The notes under the pieces: generated by a model | Databases searched by the model: none | What the model was told of the DNA's origin: nothing | The model's input: only the letters and a program-made list of their open reading frames with translations | Shown here: positions 43,225-52,201 of the stretch, piece by piece | Numbering within the stretch: the stretch's first letter is position 1 | How the letters are laid out: every line of letters starts with the position of its first letter | NCBI GenBank assembly: GCA_964423675.1 | Contig: CAYRFP010000003.1 | Coordinates: 1-64,000 of the forward strand | Length of the DNA stretch: 64,000 nucleotides | Source of the DNA: RUG563 sp964423675 | GTDB taxonomy: Bacteria > Bacillota > Clostridia > Christensenellales > Aristaeellaceae | Direction: 5' to 3' | Position numbers and translations under genes: made by a program

Positions 43225-45411
43225 TTATCGCACAGGCGGATTCTCCCGGTAAGCTCCTGGAGAAACCTGATAATGGCGCTTGAAGGCCTTAAAGAAGGTG
43301 TTCTGGTTATCATAGCCCAGCTGCGCGGAGATCTCGCCCACGCTGAGGCTGGTGGTAAACAGCAGCTCTTCAGCCTTTTTCATCCGCATGGATTCCAGGA
43401 ACTCGGAGTAACTCATGCCCGTGCAGCGTTTAATGATCCGGGAGATATACGCTTCGGATAGGCCGAACCGGCTGGAAAGATGGCTCAGGTTCATGCCGTT
43501 TTCGGCATAATGATCGATGACATACTGAACGATGCCGTCATGCGGCTCAATCTTCTCCCGCCGCTCCATCATGCGCTGGGCGATATCCATGGTGGTATCC
43601 CAGATATACCGCTGGATTTGGGAAACCAGCATTTCGGGATCATATTCCCGAAGCTGCATAGGCGTTTGCAGCGAGCGATAGAAGGATTCCAGCACAGCGA
43701 TGATATTGTAATAGCTGGCGGAAAGGCGCTGGGGCCGGGTCAGGGCCAGATGCTCCAGATGCCGATTCATTTCCAGCAGCTGCTCCTCCAATTCTGGGGA
43801 AGGGCCTTGCACGATGAGCCGGGAGAACGCCCCGCCATCGGAGAGATCCAGGTTCAAAGCGCTGCTATCCTCCAGGCGGGCAGACAGCGCAGCATAGCGC
43901 ATCACGCCGCCATCTTGCAGGAACAGATGCTTGTTTCGCCGCACCATCCGCGTCTGCGCATAAGCAGCGGGCAGTTCATCAATGCCAGTATGAGCCGCAG
44001 AAACCGCCACGCCCACCGGCGCAATCTGCCGGCCAATCTCAGCGCAGACAGCGTCCAGCAGCGAATCATCCACATCGGCGGGCAGAACTGCCAGCAACGG
44101 CATGGAACACACCACCCGCAACGCCGGGATTTTCTCCCGCAACAGCTTTTCGGCCAGCTTCATAGCCTCTTCTTTCATATAAATTGTAGCGATATTATCA
44201 TCCACCAGGCAGATTTCCGCCACGCGATATGCATCCTGGAACACCGGCAGGTTTCGCAGTTCCATCAGATCGGCCGCATCCAGCTGCGCGTTCCCCCGCA
44301 GCAGGGAGAAGATCATCTCGTCCTGATAGCGTTCTTGAATCGCATGCAGGCTTTCCTGCATTTCATCCAGCTGCACCAGCTGCTTTTGCAGCATCTGATT
44401 TACGAAAGCGTCCACGCTGCGGGCGCTGAGGGTATCGGCCATTTCCGGGACGCTGACTGCTTCCAGCATTTCTGCCACCGGGCGGAAGGAGCGCATGCTA
44501 CGGGCGGCCAGCACACCGCAATACAGCGCGCCCACCACCAGCGCCAGCGAGCAATAAGCCAGAATCAGCATTTGCACGCCTTGGACATTTTCCTGATAGA
44601 CGGCCTTATCCACCCCGTAGACCACCTGAAAGGATCCGCTGGCATCTGTCAGTATCGGGAAGGTGTCCATCGCCTGAGTCTGCTCGCCGATAGACAGAAA
44701 CTCGCTGCCATCAGAATAGGTCAGGCGAAAGAAGCCGTAATTGCGCACAGCCTCCGGAACCAGCGCGTCAATCAACGTGTTTTCGGAAATAATGGCGCTG
44801 ATTACGTATTGGCCCATAGAGGAGGAACGGCTGAAGTAGTTAAAGGTTATCGCCCGCTGGTTGCCCAGCCGGATGGTGGAGATTTTCTGCATGGGGATCG
44901 TCCGAACTCGCTGGTTAAAGAGCAGATCCTCATAGGTTTCCCGATCGTAATTTTCATAGGTCAGGGAGTTTCCGTAATATTGGCCTCGCTGAACGATATT
45001 GCCCCCAGCGATAAGATAGCGGCTGTTTTTAAACTGGATCACCAGATCATCCAGGCAAGCGCTATGAAGAATGGTGGAGCGGGAAACCTCGCTGTTCAGT
45101 TCCAGGATTTTTGCGGTATGCAGCCCATTCACATCGGGAATATGCGCCAGATAGGTGATGGATTCATTGCTCATCAGCGCATAGATATACTGATTCAGCG
45201 CATCCATATCTCCGGAAAATATGCGCAGATTGGCCGTGGCATCGCTTTCAATATGCGCCCGCTCGTTTTTCCTGGTTTCCTGATAAACCATGGCGTAAAC
45301 CGGGGTTAACAGCATAATTTCCAAAAAAGCGATGCTCAAGTAGACCATCGCTTTTTTGAGAACAGTTTTCAGCAGCATTTGCCGTATAGGGGATGCGTAG
45401 CTGTTCCTCAT
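43225..45411 (-). CDS. Membrane-bound AraC-family regulator with extracellular sensor domain
   Basis: A 728-residue one-component sensor. A transmembrane segment (residues about 22-42, MVYLSIAFLEIMLLTPVYAMV) and a second one (about 285-308, MLILAYCSLALVVGALYCGVLAA) flank an extracellular cache-like domain. There is no receiver and no kinase domain. After a linker of about 300 residues comes an AraC double helix-turn-helix (LSHLSSRFGLSEAYISRIIKRCTGMSYSEFLE and EISAQLGYDNQNTFFKAFKRHYQVSPGAYRE). It starts 6 bases after the LplC-type permease gene, so it belongs to the transporter operon and probably switches it on when sugar is sensed outside. No strong ribosome binding site is seen. Confidence 0.87.
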   Translation of the reverse strand: MRNSYASPIRQMLLKTVLKKAMVYLSIAFLEIMLLTPVYAMVYQETRKNERAHIESDATANLRIFSGDMDALNQYIYALMSNESITYLAHIPDVNGLHTAKILELNSEVSRSTILHSACLDDLVIQFKNSRYLIAGGNIVQRGQYYGNSLTYENYDRETYEDLLFNQRVRTIPMQKISTIRLGNQRAITFNYFSRSSSMGQYVISAIISENTLIDALVPEAVRNYGFFRLTYSDGSEFLSIGEQTQAMDTFPILTDASGSFQVVYGVDKAVYQENVQGVQMLILAYCSLALVVGALYCGVLAARSMRSFRPVAEMLEAVSVPEMADTLSARSVDAFVNQMLQKQLVQLDEMQESLHAIQERYQDEMIFSLLRGNAQLDAADLMELRNLPVFQDAYRVAEICLVDDNIATIYMKEEAMKLAEKLLREKIPALRVVCSMPLLAVLPADVDDSLLDAVCAEIGRQIAPVGVAVSAAHTGIDELPAAYAQTRMVRRNKHLFLQDGGVMRYAALSARLEDSSALNLDLSDGGAFSRLIVQGPSPELEEQLLEMNRHLEHLALTRPQRLSASYYNIIAVLESFYRSLQTPMQLREYDPEMLVSQIQRYIWDTTMDIAQRMMERREKIEPHDGIVQYVIDHYAENGMNLSHLSSRFGLSEAYISRIIKRCTGMSYSEFLESMRMKKAEELLFTTSLSVGEISAQLGYDNQNTFFKAFKRHYQVSPGAYRENPPVR

Positions 45412-45417
45412 TCGCCC

Positions 45418-46320
45418 TTATCCCTTCAGCGAGCCGATCATCACGCCCTTGATGAAATACTTCTGCACGAACGGATAGACGCACAGAATCGGCACGGTGG
45501 AAACTACGATCAGCGAGTATTTCAGCACGTCGGCCAAGCCTTGCTTCTTTTCCAGCAGCTCGGGGTCGATATCCATGGATTCAGTCATCTGATTGGAAAT
45601 CAGGATCTCGCGCAGGAACAGAGACAGGGGATACATGTTCCGGTCGTTCAGATAGATAAACGCGTTGAAGTAAGCGTTCCAGTGGCCCACGGCGTAATAC
45701 AGCGCCAGCACGGCGATACAGGCCTTGGACAGCGGCAGCACCACCTGCACAAAATACCTGGCGTCGCTACAGCCGTCTATTTCCGCAGCCTCATACATAT
45801 CATAGGGGATATTTTGGATAAAGGTTCGGGCCAGAACCATGTTGGACACGCTGATGGCGCCCGGCAGAACAACCGCCAGAGGATTATCCAGCAGGCCCAG
45901 CTGACGCATGAGGATGTAGTTGGGAATCATGCCGCCGGAGAAGAACATGGTCAGCGTGAACAGGAACATGAACTTGCCCTTATGGGGCAGGCCACGAGCA
46001 GCCAGAGGATAGGCGCAGATGAAGGTCATGGCTAGGTTCAGCGCCGTTCCGCCAACGGTATAAAGGATCGTGTTCCGATAACCAATGCCAATGTTCTTGT
46101 TGCTGAACACGGCCTTATAGCCTTCCAGGCTGAGGTCTACCGGCAAAAGCACAACCTTGCCGGCCAGAACGGCCTTGGAAGAAGAGAAGGAACTGGACAC
46201 GATGTAGACCAGCGGATAGAGCACCAGCAGGCACAGAATAGCAATAATGAAGTTGATCGCGAAGTAGAACGCACGGTCACCCTTGGAAACATTGATGTGG
46301 GATTTCTTTGTTGTATTCAT
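45418..46320 (-). CDS. Carbohydrate ABC transporter permease, LplC type (second system)
   Basis: A 300-residue permease with six hydrophobic segments; ATPase-contact loop YEAAEIDGCSDARYFVQVVLP; C-terminal KYFIKGVMIGSLKG like its counterpart in the first cluster. Start 46320 has GAGGAGGAAACGCACA upstream. It is 14 bases after the LplB-type gene and directly before the AraC regulator. The two transporter sets are clearly diverged from each other, so they likely carry different sugars. Confidence 0.9.
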   Translation of the reverse strand: MNTTKKSHINVSKGDRAFYFAINFIIAILCLLVLYPLVYIVSSSFSSSKAVLAGKVVLLPVDLSLEGYKAVFSNKNIGIGYRNTILYTVGGTALNLAMTFICAYPLAARGLPHKGKFMFLFTLTMFFSGGMIPNYILMRQLGLLDNPLAVVLPGAISVSNMVLARTFIQNIPYDMYEAAEIDGCSDARYFVQVVLPLSKACIAVLALYYAVGHWNAYFNAFIYLNDRNMYPLSLFLREILISNQMTESMDIDPELLEKKQGLADVLKYSLIVVSTVPILCVYPFVQKYFIKGVMIGSLKG

Positions 46321-46334
46321 TGTGCGTTTCCTCC

Positions 46335-47279
46335 TCACCACAGACTGGTTTCGCCAACCTTGCGGCTGATAGCGTTCACAGTAACCAGCAGCATCAGGTT
46401 TATCACAGCGTTGAACAGGTCAATAGCAGTACCGTAGGAGAAGTCGTTGCCGCCGCCGGCCGCCATACTGACCTTATATACATAGGTAGAAATAACTTCC
46501 GAAGAACGCAGGTTCAGGGGGTTCTGCATCAGATATACCTTTTCGAAGCCAACGCCCATCACGCTGCCCATGTTCATAATCAGCATGATCGTGGCGGTGG
46601 GCAGGATCGTGGGGAAGTCGATATGGATGCAGCGCTGGAAGCGGCTGGCGCCGTCGATCTGCGCAGCTTCATGCAGCGCCGGGTCTACGTTGGAAAGAGC
46701 CGCGATGTAGATGATGCTGCCCCAGCCCATGCCCTGCCATACGCCCGACCACACATACATATGCGGGAAGGTGGTGGCGCTGCCCAGGATATCCGTGGGC
46801 GTTGTGCCGGTAATCAGGCGGGCGATGTTGCCATACAGGCCCACGCGGATGTTGAAGATCTGCAGGAGCATACCCACCATAACAACCGTGGAGATGAAGT
46901 GGGGGATATATAACAACGTCTGGGCGAACTTCTTATACTTCATATTCAGCAGCGCGTTAAGGCACAGCGCCAGAATAATGGGCAGCGGGAAGTTGGCCGC
47001 CAGGCTGTAGACGGAGATCTTGATAGTGTTCCATAAGACGCGCTCAAACTGATAAGACTGGAAGAACTTCCTGAAATTCTTCAGACCCACCCACGGGCTG
47101 TCCCAGATGCCATACTTGATTTTGTAATTTCGGAATGCGATCTGCACGCCAGCCATGGGCACATACTTGAAAACAATGAGCCAGATCAGCGGAATGACAA
47201 GAAACATATACATCTGCCAGCGCCGTTTCATGATCTTCCAGTTTTGCTGCCGGATTTGCTTATGGGTTGCCTTGCTCAT
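46335..47279 (-). CDS. Carbohydrate ABC transporter permease, LplB type (second system)
   Basis: A 314-residue permease of the LplB branch: long basic N-terminus (KATHKQIRQQNWKIMKRRWQ), WVGLKNFRKFFQS, and the coupling loop EAAQIDGASRFQRCIHIDFP. First gene of the second transporter operon (LplB, LplC, AraC sensor, then the separately promoted binding protein). No ATPase gene is present nearby. Confidence 0.9.
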   Translation of the reverse strand: MSKATHKQIRQQNWKIMKRRWQMYMFLVIPLIWLIVFKYVPMAGVQIAFRNYKIKYGIWDSPWVGLKNFRKFFQSYQFERVLWNTIKISVYSLAANFPLPIILALCLNALLNMKYKKFAQTLLYIPHFISTVVMVGMLLQIFNIRVGLYGNIARLITGTTPTDILGSATTFPHMYVWSGVWQGMGWGSIIYIAALSNVDPALHEAAQIDGASRFQRCIHIDFPTILPTATIMLIMNMGSVMGVGFEKVYLMQNPLNLRSSEVISTYVYKVSMAAGGGNDFSYGTAIDLFNAVINLMLLVTVNAISRKVGETSLW

Positions 47280-47392
47280 CCTTTTTCTTCCTCCCTATCC
47301 ATGTTCACATGGCGCAGACATCCAGCCGACCATGCGCATGGCATAATCTTCCTCTTTCTTTCCGTTTTGTCTTCTTCGCCATTTACTCCGTA

Positions 47393-47422
47393 ATTATATC
47401 AGATAAAGCGATGAAAAGTAAA
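47393..47422 (-). promoter_or_regulatory. Predicted promoter of second sugar transporter operon
   Basis: Minus-strand TTTACT (47417-47422) and TATAAT (47393-47398), 18-base spacer. The rest of 47280-47580 holds no gene. Confidence 0.6.
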
Positions 47423-47576
47423 CTGTAATTATCCGTTTTCTGCTGGAATATCCGTAAAAACGTACCGTTTCTTCCATTGCTTGAATCGCTTTCTGGCGAA
47501 ATTCCGGGAATCAGTGCATCCCTCCGAAAATGTTTTTGATCCCAGACCCGGGAAAAAATGGCGATTCTATTCCCAA

Positions 47577-47634
47577 ACAAAACGCCCCCGATGCGGAGAA
47601 GCGATTCATCTCACTCCTCCCCATCCGGGGGCGC
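47577..47634 (-). terminator. Terminator of the GH127 gene
   Basis: GCCCCCGATG and CATCCGGGGGC arms around a 29-base loop, followed on the minus strand by GTTTTGTTTG. Arms closely resemble the structure at 37041. Confidence 0.65.
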
Positions 47635-47713
47635 GCCACGTTTCCAAAGCAGCCATGCCAGGGGCAAGCCCTCTGGTTTGTCGAGGTTCTCTATTTCAAT
47701 ATGAAAGAAAGGC

Positions 47714-49579
47714 TCAGCGGCACTGCGCTTTATCATCGATCAGCGGCATCACTGTCATGCGCAGAGTGGTGCAGCCATAGGGCTGAAGCATTTTGGTTTC
47801 CTCGCCCAAGCTTTCACGGCTCAGGGGCTGAGCATTGCAGACAGTGGGCTGGCCGGGCATCGTGCCCCAGCGGATTTTATGCATCCGCGCCTGAATCTGC
47901 ACCGGCGGCTGCTCTCGAGAGAAGGGATACTCTCCAACCTCCCCTTCCACCACCTGGAAATCCTTCCCGCCAAACCCATATTCCCAATCGCCATCTGGGA
48001 AGATCGTATAATCGCAATAGGGGAATTTCCGCTCCACGTCATTGCGGGTATACTCATGCCGGAAGCTTTGCATGGGGATGGGCAGCGCATAAAACAGCGG
48101 GCCCCGACGCAGGCAGGCCATACCCTCATGCTCCAGCAGCTGCGGCTGCATTTCCAGCGTCACCTCAACCTTTTCCTCTCCCTGCCAAATTTTTTCCAGC
48201 CGGAAAATTTCTCCCGGCGTGGCGGCCTGGCCGTTCACACGGGCAGCGGCGACAAAGGCTGGAATACGAATCGCCAGTTCAAATTCCGCAGCTTCGGGGC
48301 AGGAAACGGTATAGCCAAGCGCGCCCTTGAAGGGATAATCTGTTTCCAGAGAGATCCGCGCATGTTTCCCGTTGATTTCCATTTCCACCGCTGCCGGCAC
48401 CAGCACGGAGGACAAAACGCCCTTTTCCGTGCGCAGGAAAGCAGACAGCGCCAGCTTGGGCCAGCCCTGATTGAAATTGGCCGTACAGCAGCCAAAGTTG
48501 GGTTCCAGGCCAAACATATTGGATTCGGGGCCATTGCTGATCCAAATCGCCGGATCCTGCTGCCGGGCGCAGGAAATCTGGTTCAGCTGCTGGTTATACT
48601 GATGTGTCCACATATCCTCAGAAATCGTAGCGGGCAGAGAATTGAAGGCCAGCTGCTCCAGCAGATCGGCCCAACGCGTATCCCCGGTGATCTCCAGAAG
48701 CACCTCGCAGGAATACATGGCTTCCACGATGGAGCACAGCTCTGTTCCCTGAATGGGGGAACGGCCGGTCAGGCATTCATCGCCCTGGATATGCCCGATG
48801 GGCGTGCCATGATATTTTTCCATCAGATCATACATCTTCCGGGCGAAGACGTTGGGATCATCGCCCGAAATACCGGAATAAACCGCTTCCGCCTTCATCG
48901 CCATCGCCAAGTTCACGATATGGGTCTGATAAGACCAATGGGGATGTGGCTTGGCCTCCTGATCCCGCCAGCAATCAAACATCCGCTTGTAATCCAGCCC
49001 CTGGCAGGCCAGCGTCACCGCCAGTTCCTCCATCCAGGGCTCGCTCTGCCGATCCTGGAGCCATTTCAGCGGCAGCATCGCTTCAAACCAACGGCTCTGC
49101 CCCCAGTGGAACAGCGTATTATTCCGCAAATGCTGATGCAGATTTCTCATGGCGCGATAAATCGCATTCTCGATCCGGTCATCCCCGCTGCATTCGGCAT
49201 AAACCATCAGCGCCTTGCAAATAAGGAACATGGCCCATACGTCATACGTTCCTCGTTCCTTCTTGGGACAGGGGCAGATCCAGCCATCCTCCTCCTGACG
49301 CGCCAGAATCCCATCCACGTATTTTTTCGCCCGGGAAATAAGATCCTCGTCCTCCAGCAGGAACGCCAGGGGAATAAAACCGTCCAGCCAATAGGGCACT
49401 CGTTCCCAGCCCTCGCGATCGCCGCCAATCCAGGCTGAATCCCGCACATCGGGCCAGATTTTGTCCAGATGACCGGAAAGACCATCTGCCTGAATGCGCA
49501 GCTGCCGCTTCAGCCAGCCCTGGGGGCGCAGTTCCTGCGCGGTAAAATGCTGATATTTGGAAGAATAAATCGGGGTCAA
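47714..49579 (-). CDS. GH127-family beta-L-arabinofuranosidase-like glycoside hydrolase
   Basis: A 621-residue cytoplasmic enzyme with an alpha/alpha-barrel. Seen: FTAQELRPQGWLKRQL at the start, WPDVRDSAWIGGDREGWERVPYWLDGF, SIVEAMYSCEVLLEITGD, and the double cysteine in NFGCCTANFNQGWPKL that holds zinc with a Glu in GH127 enzymes; a C-terminal beta-sandwich follows (RRGPLFYALPIP). The family removes beta-L-arabinofuranose, with other activities known. The start was set at TTG 49579, which has GAGGTGG six bases upstream and the family-like beginning TPIYSSK; the longer frame runs into the divergent promoter. Likely regulated by the divergent AraC gene. Confidence 0.85.
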   Translation of the reverse strand: MTPIYSSKYQHFTAQELRPQGWLKRQLRIQADGLSGHLDKIWPDVRDSAWIGGDREGWERVPYWLDGFIPLAFLLEDEDLISRAKKYVDGILARQEEDGWICPCPKKERGTYDVWAMFLICKALMVYAECSGDDRIENAIYRAMRNLHQHLRNNTLFHWGQSRWFEAMLPLKWLQDRQSEPWMEELAVTLACQGLDYKRMFDCWRDQEAKPHPHWSYQTHIVNLAMAMKAEAVYSGISGDDPNVFARKMYDLMEKYHGTPIGHIQGDECLTGRSPIQGTELCSIVEAMYSCEVLLEITGDTRWADLLEQLAFNSLPATISEDMWTHQYNQQLNQISCARQQDPAIWISNGPESNMFGLEPNFGCCTANFNQGWPKLALSAFLRTEKGVLSSVLVPAAVEMEINGKHARISLETDYPFKGALGYTVSCPEAAEFELAIRIPAFVAAARVNGQAATPGEIFRLEKIWQGEEKVEVTLEMQPQLLEHEGMACLRRGPLFYALPIPMQSFRHEYTRNDVERKFPYCDYTIFPDGDWEYGFGGKDFQVVEGEVGEYPFSREQPPVQIQARMHKIRWGTMPGQPTVCNAQPLSRESLGEETKMLQPYGCTTLRMTVMPLIDDKAQCR

Positions 49580-49667
49580 GAAAATCCACCTCGTCTCCTT
49601 TGCTTTTATTGATTTTATTGTAGCATGAAGCGGCGAGAAAAGGGAATGAAGAATATCAACAGAAACA

Positions 49668-49696
49668 TTGCAATAATCACACAGAATTGCTATACT
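49668..49696 (+). promoter_or_regulatory. Predicted sigma-A promoter of AraC gene
   Basis: TTGCAA (49668-49673) and TATACT (49691-49696) with a 17-base spacer; the start codon is only 20 bases further on. Confidence 0.7.
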
Positions 49697-49715
49697 GCAA
49701 AAGGGAGGAATCAGC

Positions 49716-50513
49716 ATGGCGGAATATCTGGATACCCGGCTTTTGCCGGAATTTTTCTGCTCCAGCGATCGGATTTTCAGGCCGGGAGAGCGGCATGTAA
49801 CCCGCATCTGCCAAGAGGATGTGCTGGTGCTGGTGAAATCGGGCGTGCTGCGGTTTGAGGAAAACAGAACGCCCATCGCCGTGGGGCCGGGAGAATATTA
49901 TATTCAGAAGCGGGGGCTTTATCAGCAGGGCGTTTTGCCCAGCGACACGCCGGTTTACTATTATGTGCATTTCCGGGGCGTTTGGCAGAAGGAGCAGGGG
50001 ATTAAGCTTTCCGGCGTTTATCCTCCCGCCCTCTGGCCGCTGACCCGAAAACTGGAAGCGCTGAACCAGGCAAGCGGGAGTCTGTTGGAAAAAACGGCAA
50101 TCTTTTATCAGCTGCTGGCGCTTTTGCCTTGCTCCGCGCCCCCGCAGCGGCAGCAGGCGCTGGCGCAGCAAATTGCGGATGTATTGCGGCAGGGGATGGA
50201 AGATGAGCTGACGCTTGGGGCGCTGGCCCATCGGCTGCATTTCAGCGAGAATTATCTGATCCGCATTTTCCGGCAAAGCTACGGGATCACGCCGCATCAG
50301 TATTTAACCCAGCTTCGGCTGGAGCAGGCCAAGCGGCTGATGACGGGGTCAGATCTATCCCTGGAGCAAATCGCCCGGGCCTGCGGATTTGGCGATTACG
50401 CTTCCTTTTATAAAGCCTGCCGTCGGGTCTGCGGCGTTGCGCCGCGCCAGCTTCGGGAAAGCGGCGAACCGGAAAACGGAATCGGCGCGCCTCTTTCCGC
50501 AGGCAACCGCTGA
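49716..50513 (+). CDS. AraC-family transcriptional regulator with cupin-like sensor domain
   Basis: A 265-residue regulator. About residues 1-135 are an AraC-type sugar-binding jelly roll (GERHVTRICQEDVLVLVKSGVLRF, VGPGEYYIQKRG). About 165-255 are the DNA-binding double helix-turn-helix (LTLGALAHRLHFSENYLIRIFRQSYGITPHQYL and LEQIARACGFGDYASFYKACRRVCGVAPRQLRE). ATG follows AAAGGGAGGAATCAGC. Divergent from the GH127 gene, with 136 bases between, so a direct regulator of that enzyme is probable. Confidence 0.9.
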   Translation: MAEYLDTRLLPEFFCSSDRIFRPGERHVTRICQEDVLVLVKSGVLRFEENRTPIAVGPGEYYIQKRGLYQQGVLPSDTPVYYYVHFRGVWQKEQGIKLSGVYPPALWPLTRKLEALNQASGSLLEKTAIFYQLLALLPCSAPPQRQQALAQQIADVLRQGMEDELTLGALAHRLHFSENYLIRIFRQSYGITPHQYLTQLRLEQAKRLMTGSDLSLEQIARACGFGDYASFYKACRRVCGVAPRQLRESGEPENGIGAPLSAGNR

Positions 50514-50573
50514 AGCCGCACGAAAAAACGCTGTTTTTTTCACAGACATTTCGGCAAAACGCCGCCCTTGCGG

Positions 50574-50602
50574 TTGACAAAGCGAATCGGAATCCGTACA
50601 AT
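50574..50602 (+). promoter_or_regulatory. Predicted sigma-A promoter of YybS-rplI-dnaB
   Basis: TTGACA (50574-50579) and TACAAT (50597-50602) with a 17-base spacer. Confidence 0.8.
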
Positions 50603-50642
50603 AAATAGTTGGTGAGATATCGCCATTTTTAAGGAGACGAGC

Positions 50643-51746
50643 ATGAAAGACTTTCCAATGATTCGATCGCTGAAATCCTCCGTGATCGCCACGCTGGCCA
50701 TCGCAGTGCCGATGCTGCTGCTGGCGCAATCCCCCATCACGGGCATCTATGCCGCGCTGCTGCTGATTATGCTTGCGCCCACGGCCTGTTGCATGGCGGG
50801 CACGATCAGCGGGCTGGCGCCCATGATCGTCTGCGCCATTGCCTGCGTTGGCTCTCTGTATGGGTTGGCCGGGGCCACAGGCGTGGGCCTTGCGGCGGTT
50901 TATCTGTTTCCGCTGCTGATTGGGTTTGTGGCATTGATCTGCTGCAAGGTGCCCTTCTGGAAGGGCTGCGGCGTGATGATCGGGCTGCATGTGGCGGCAA
51001 TGGCGGCCGTGTTTCTGATCTTGCAGAATCTTTCCGGCGGCAACCTGTATACCGTTGCCGGGGATGGCGCAGCCCAGTATCTCAGCGAATGGGAATACGG
51101 CGACTCCATGCTCTATCAGGCCTACGCCATGGGACTGATTTCCCTGCCCTCTTCCCTGGAGGAAGGGATGCTGGTGCCGGTCACAGGGGGATACGCCCTG
51201 TCTCAGGCGGCGCGGGCCGATTTGCTGCTTTCCGTGCGCTCGCTGGTGGAGAAACTGCTGGCAGGATGGGTGCCCTCTCTGATCGCCAGCCAGAGCATTC
51301 TGGGCGGAACGGCATGCCTGCTGCTGCCCTTCCGGTTTGGCTTTCTGGCCAATGAACGCCGGGCGTTTAAAAATCAGCCCCATTCGGAAAAATTCTGCAA
51401 TCTGGATATGCCGCCGCTGGATTCCTGGCATATTCCCCGGGGAATCGGCTGGAAGGTGGGGCTGGTGCTGATCGGTGGGTATATGCTGTCCACGTTGTCC
51501 ACTTCCGTTCCCGGGCAAATCGCCGGCAGCATGCTCTATTCCGGCGCATCGGCGCTGTTTGCCATTCAGGGCGCGGCCACGATAAACTTCGTACAAAAGC
51601 TCAAAGGCGTGAAGCGCTTCTGGCGCGTGGCGGTGCCCATCCTGCTGTGGGCATTTTCCCTGCTGAAAATCATTGGTATTCTGGATCAGGTAATGAACAT
51701 TCGGGGGCTGCGCAGGCTCCCGGAAGAGATGGAGGACGAAGATTAA
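50643..51746 (+). CDS. YybS-like (DUF2232) membrane protein
   Basis: A 367-residue integral membrane protein with about eight hydrophobic segments. It resembles YybS/DUF2232 proteins mainly by position (directly before rplI and dnaB in Bacillota), size, and the hydrophobic pattern ending IPRGIGWKVGLVLIGGYM and FWRVAVPILLWAFSLLKIIGILDQVMN. In many relatives the gene for the c-di-AMP phosphodiesterase GdpP follows; here it is absent. ATG follows AAGGAGACGAGC. Function unknown. Confidence 0.75.
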   Translation: MKDFPMIRSLKSSVIATLAIAVPMLLLAQSPITGIYAALLLIMLAPTACCMAGTISGLAPMIVCAIACVGSLYGLAGATGVGLAAVYLFPLLIGFVALICCKVPFWKGCGVMIGLHVAAMAAVFLILQNLSGGNLYTVAGDGAAQYLSEWEYGDSMLYQAYAMGLISLPSSLEEGMLVPVTGGYALSQAARADLLLSVRSLVEKLLAGWVPSLIASQSILGGTACLLLPFRFGFLANERRAFKNQPHSEKFCNLDMPPLDSWHIPRGIGWKVGLVLIGGYMLSTLSTSVPGQIAGSMLYSGASALFAIQGAATINFVQKLKGVKRFWRVAVPILLWAFSLLKIIGILDQVMNIRGLRRLPEEMEDED

Positions 51747-51747
51747 A

Positions 51748-52200
51748 ATGAAGGTTATTTTGTTAGCAGATGTAAAGGGCACGGGCAAGAAGGAAGAAAT
51801 CGTGAACGTATCCGATGGCTATGCCCGCAATTTCCTGTTTCCCAAGAAGCTGGCTGTGGAATCCACTCCCGGCGCGGCCAAGGAAATCGAGCGCAAGAAG
51901 GCTGCTGAGCGGGCGCGGGAAATGGAGCGCCGGGCTGAGGCCGAGAAAAAGGCCGGGCTGCTGCGAGGCAAGGTGATCACCGTGACGGCCAAATGCGGGG
52001 CGCAGGGCCGGCTTTACGGCTCCGTTACCGGCCAGGAAATCGCCGATGCGCTGAAAAAGCAGTATCAGGTGGACGTGGACAAGCGCAAGATTGATCTGAG
52101 CGACGCCATCCGCACCGTAGGGGAAACGGAAGTGGTGGTGAAGCTGTATCCCGAGATCAGCGCCAAGATGACGGTGCGGGTCACGGGCGGCGAAGCGTAA
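51748..52200 (+). CDS. rplI: 50S ribosomal protein bL9
   Basis: A 150-residue ribosomal protein: MKVILLADVKGTGKKEEIVNVSDGYARNFLFPKKLA is the diagnostic N-terminal RNA-binding domain, followed by a long helix rich in Ala, Glu, Arg and Lys (about 41-78) and the C-terminal domain (GRLYGSVTGQEIADAL). Length is standard. The ATG lies one base after the YybS stop codon and dnaB begins one base after rplI ends, so the genes are translated together. Confidence 0.97.
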   Translation: MKVILLADVKGTGKKEEIVNVSDGYARNFLFPKKLAVESTPGAAKEIERKKAAERAREMERRAEAEKKAGLLRGKVITVTAKCGAQGRLYGSVTGQEIADALKKQYQVDVDKRKIDLSDAIRTVGETEVVVKLYPEISAKMTVRVTGGEA

Positions 52201-52201
52201 C

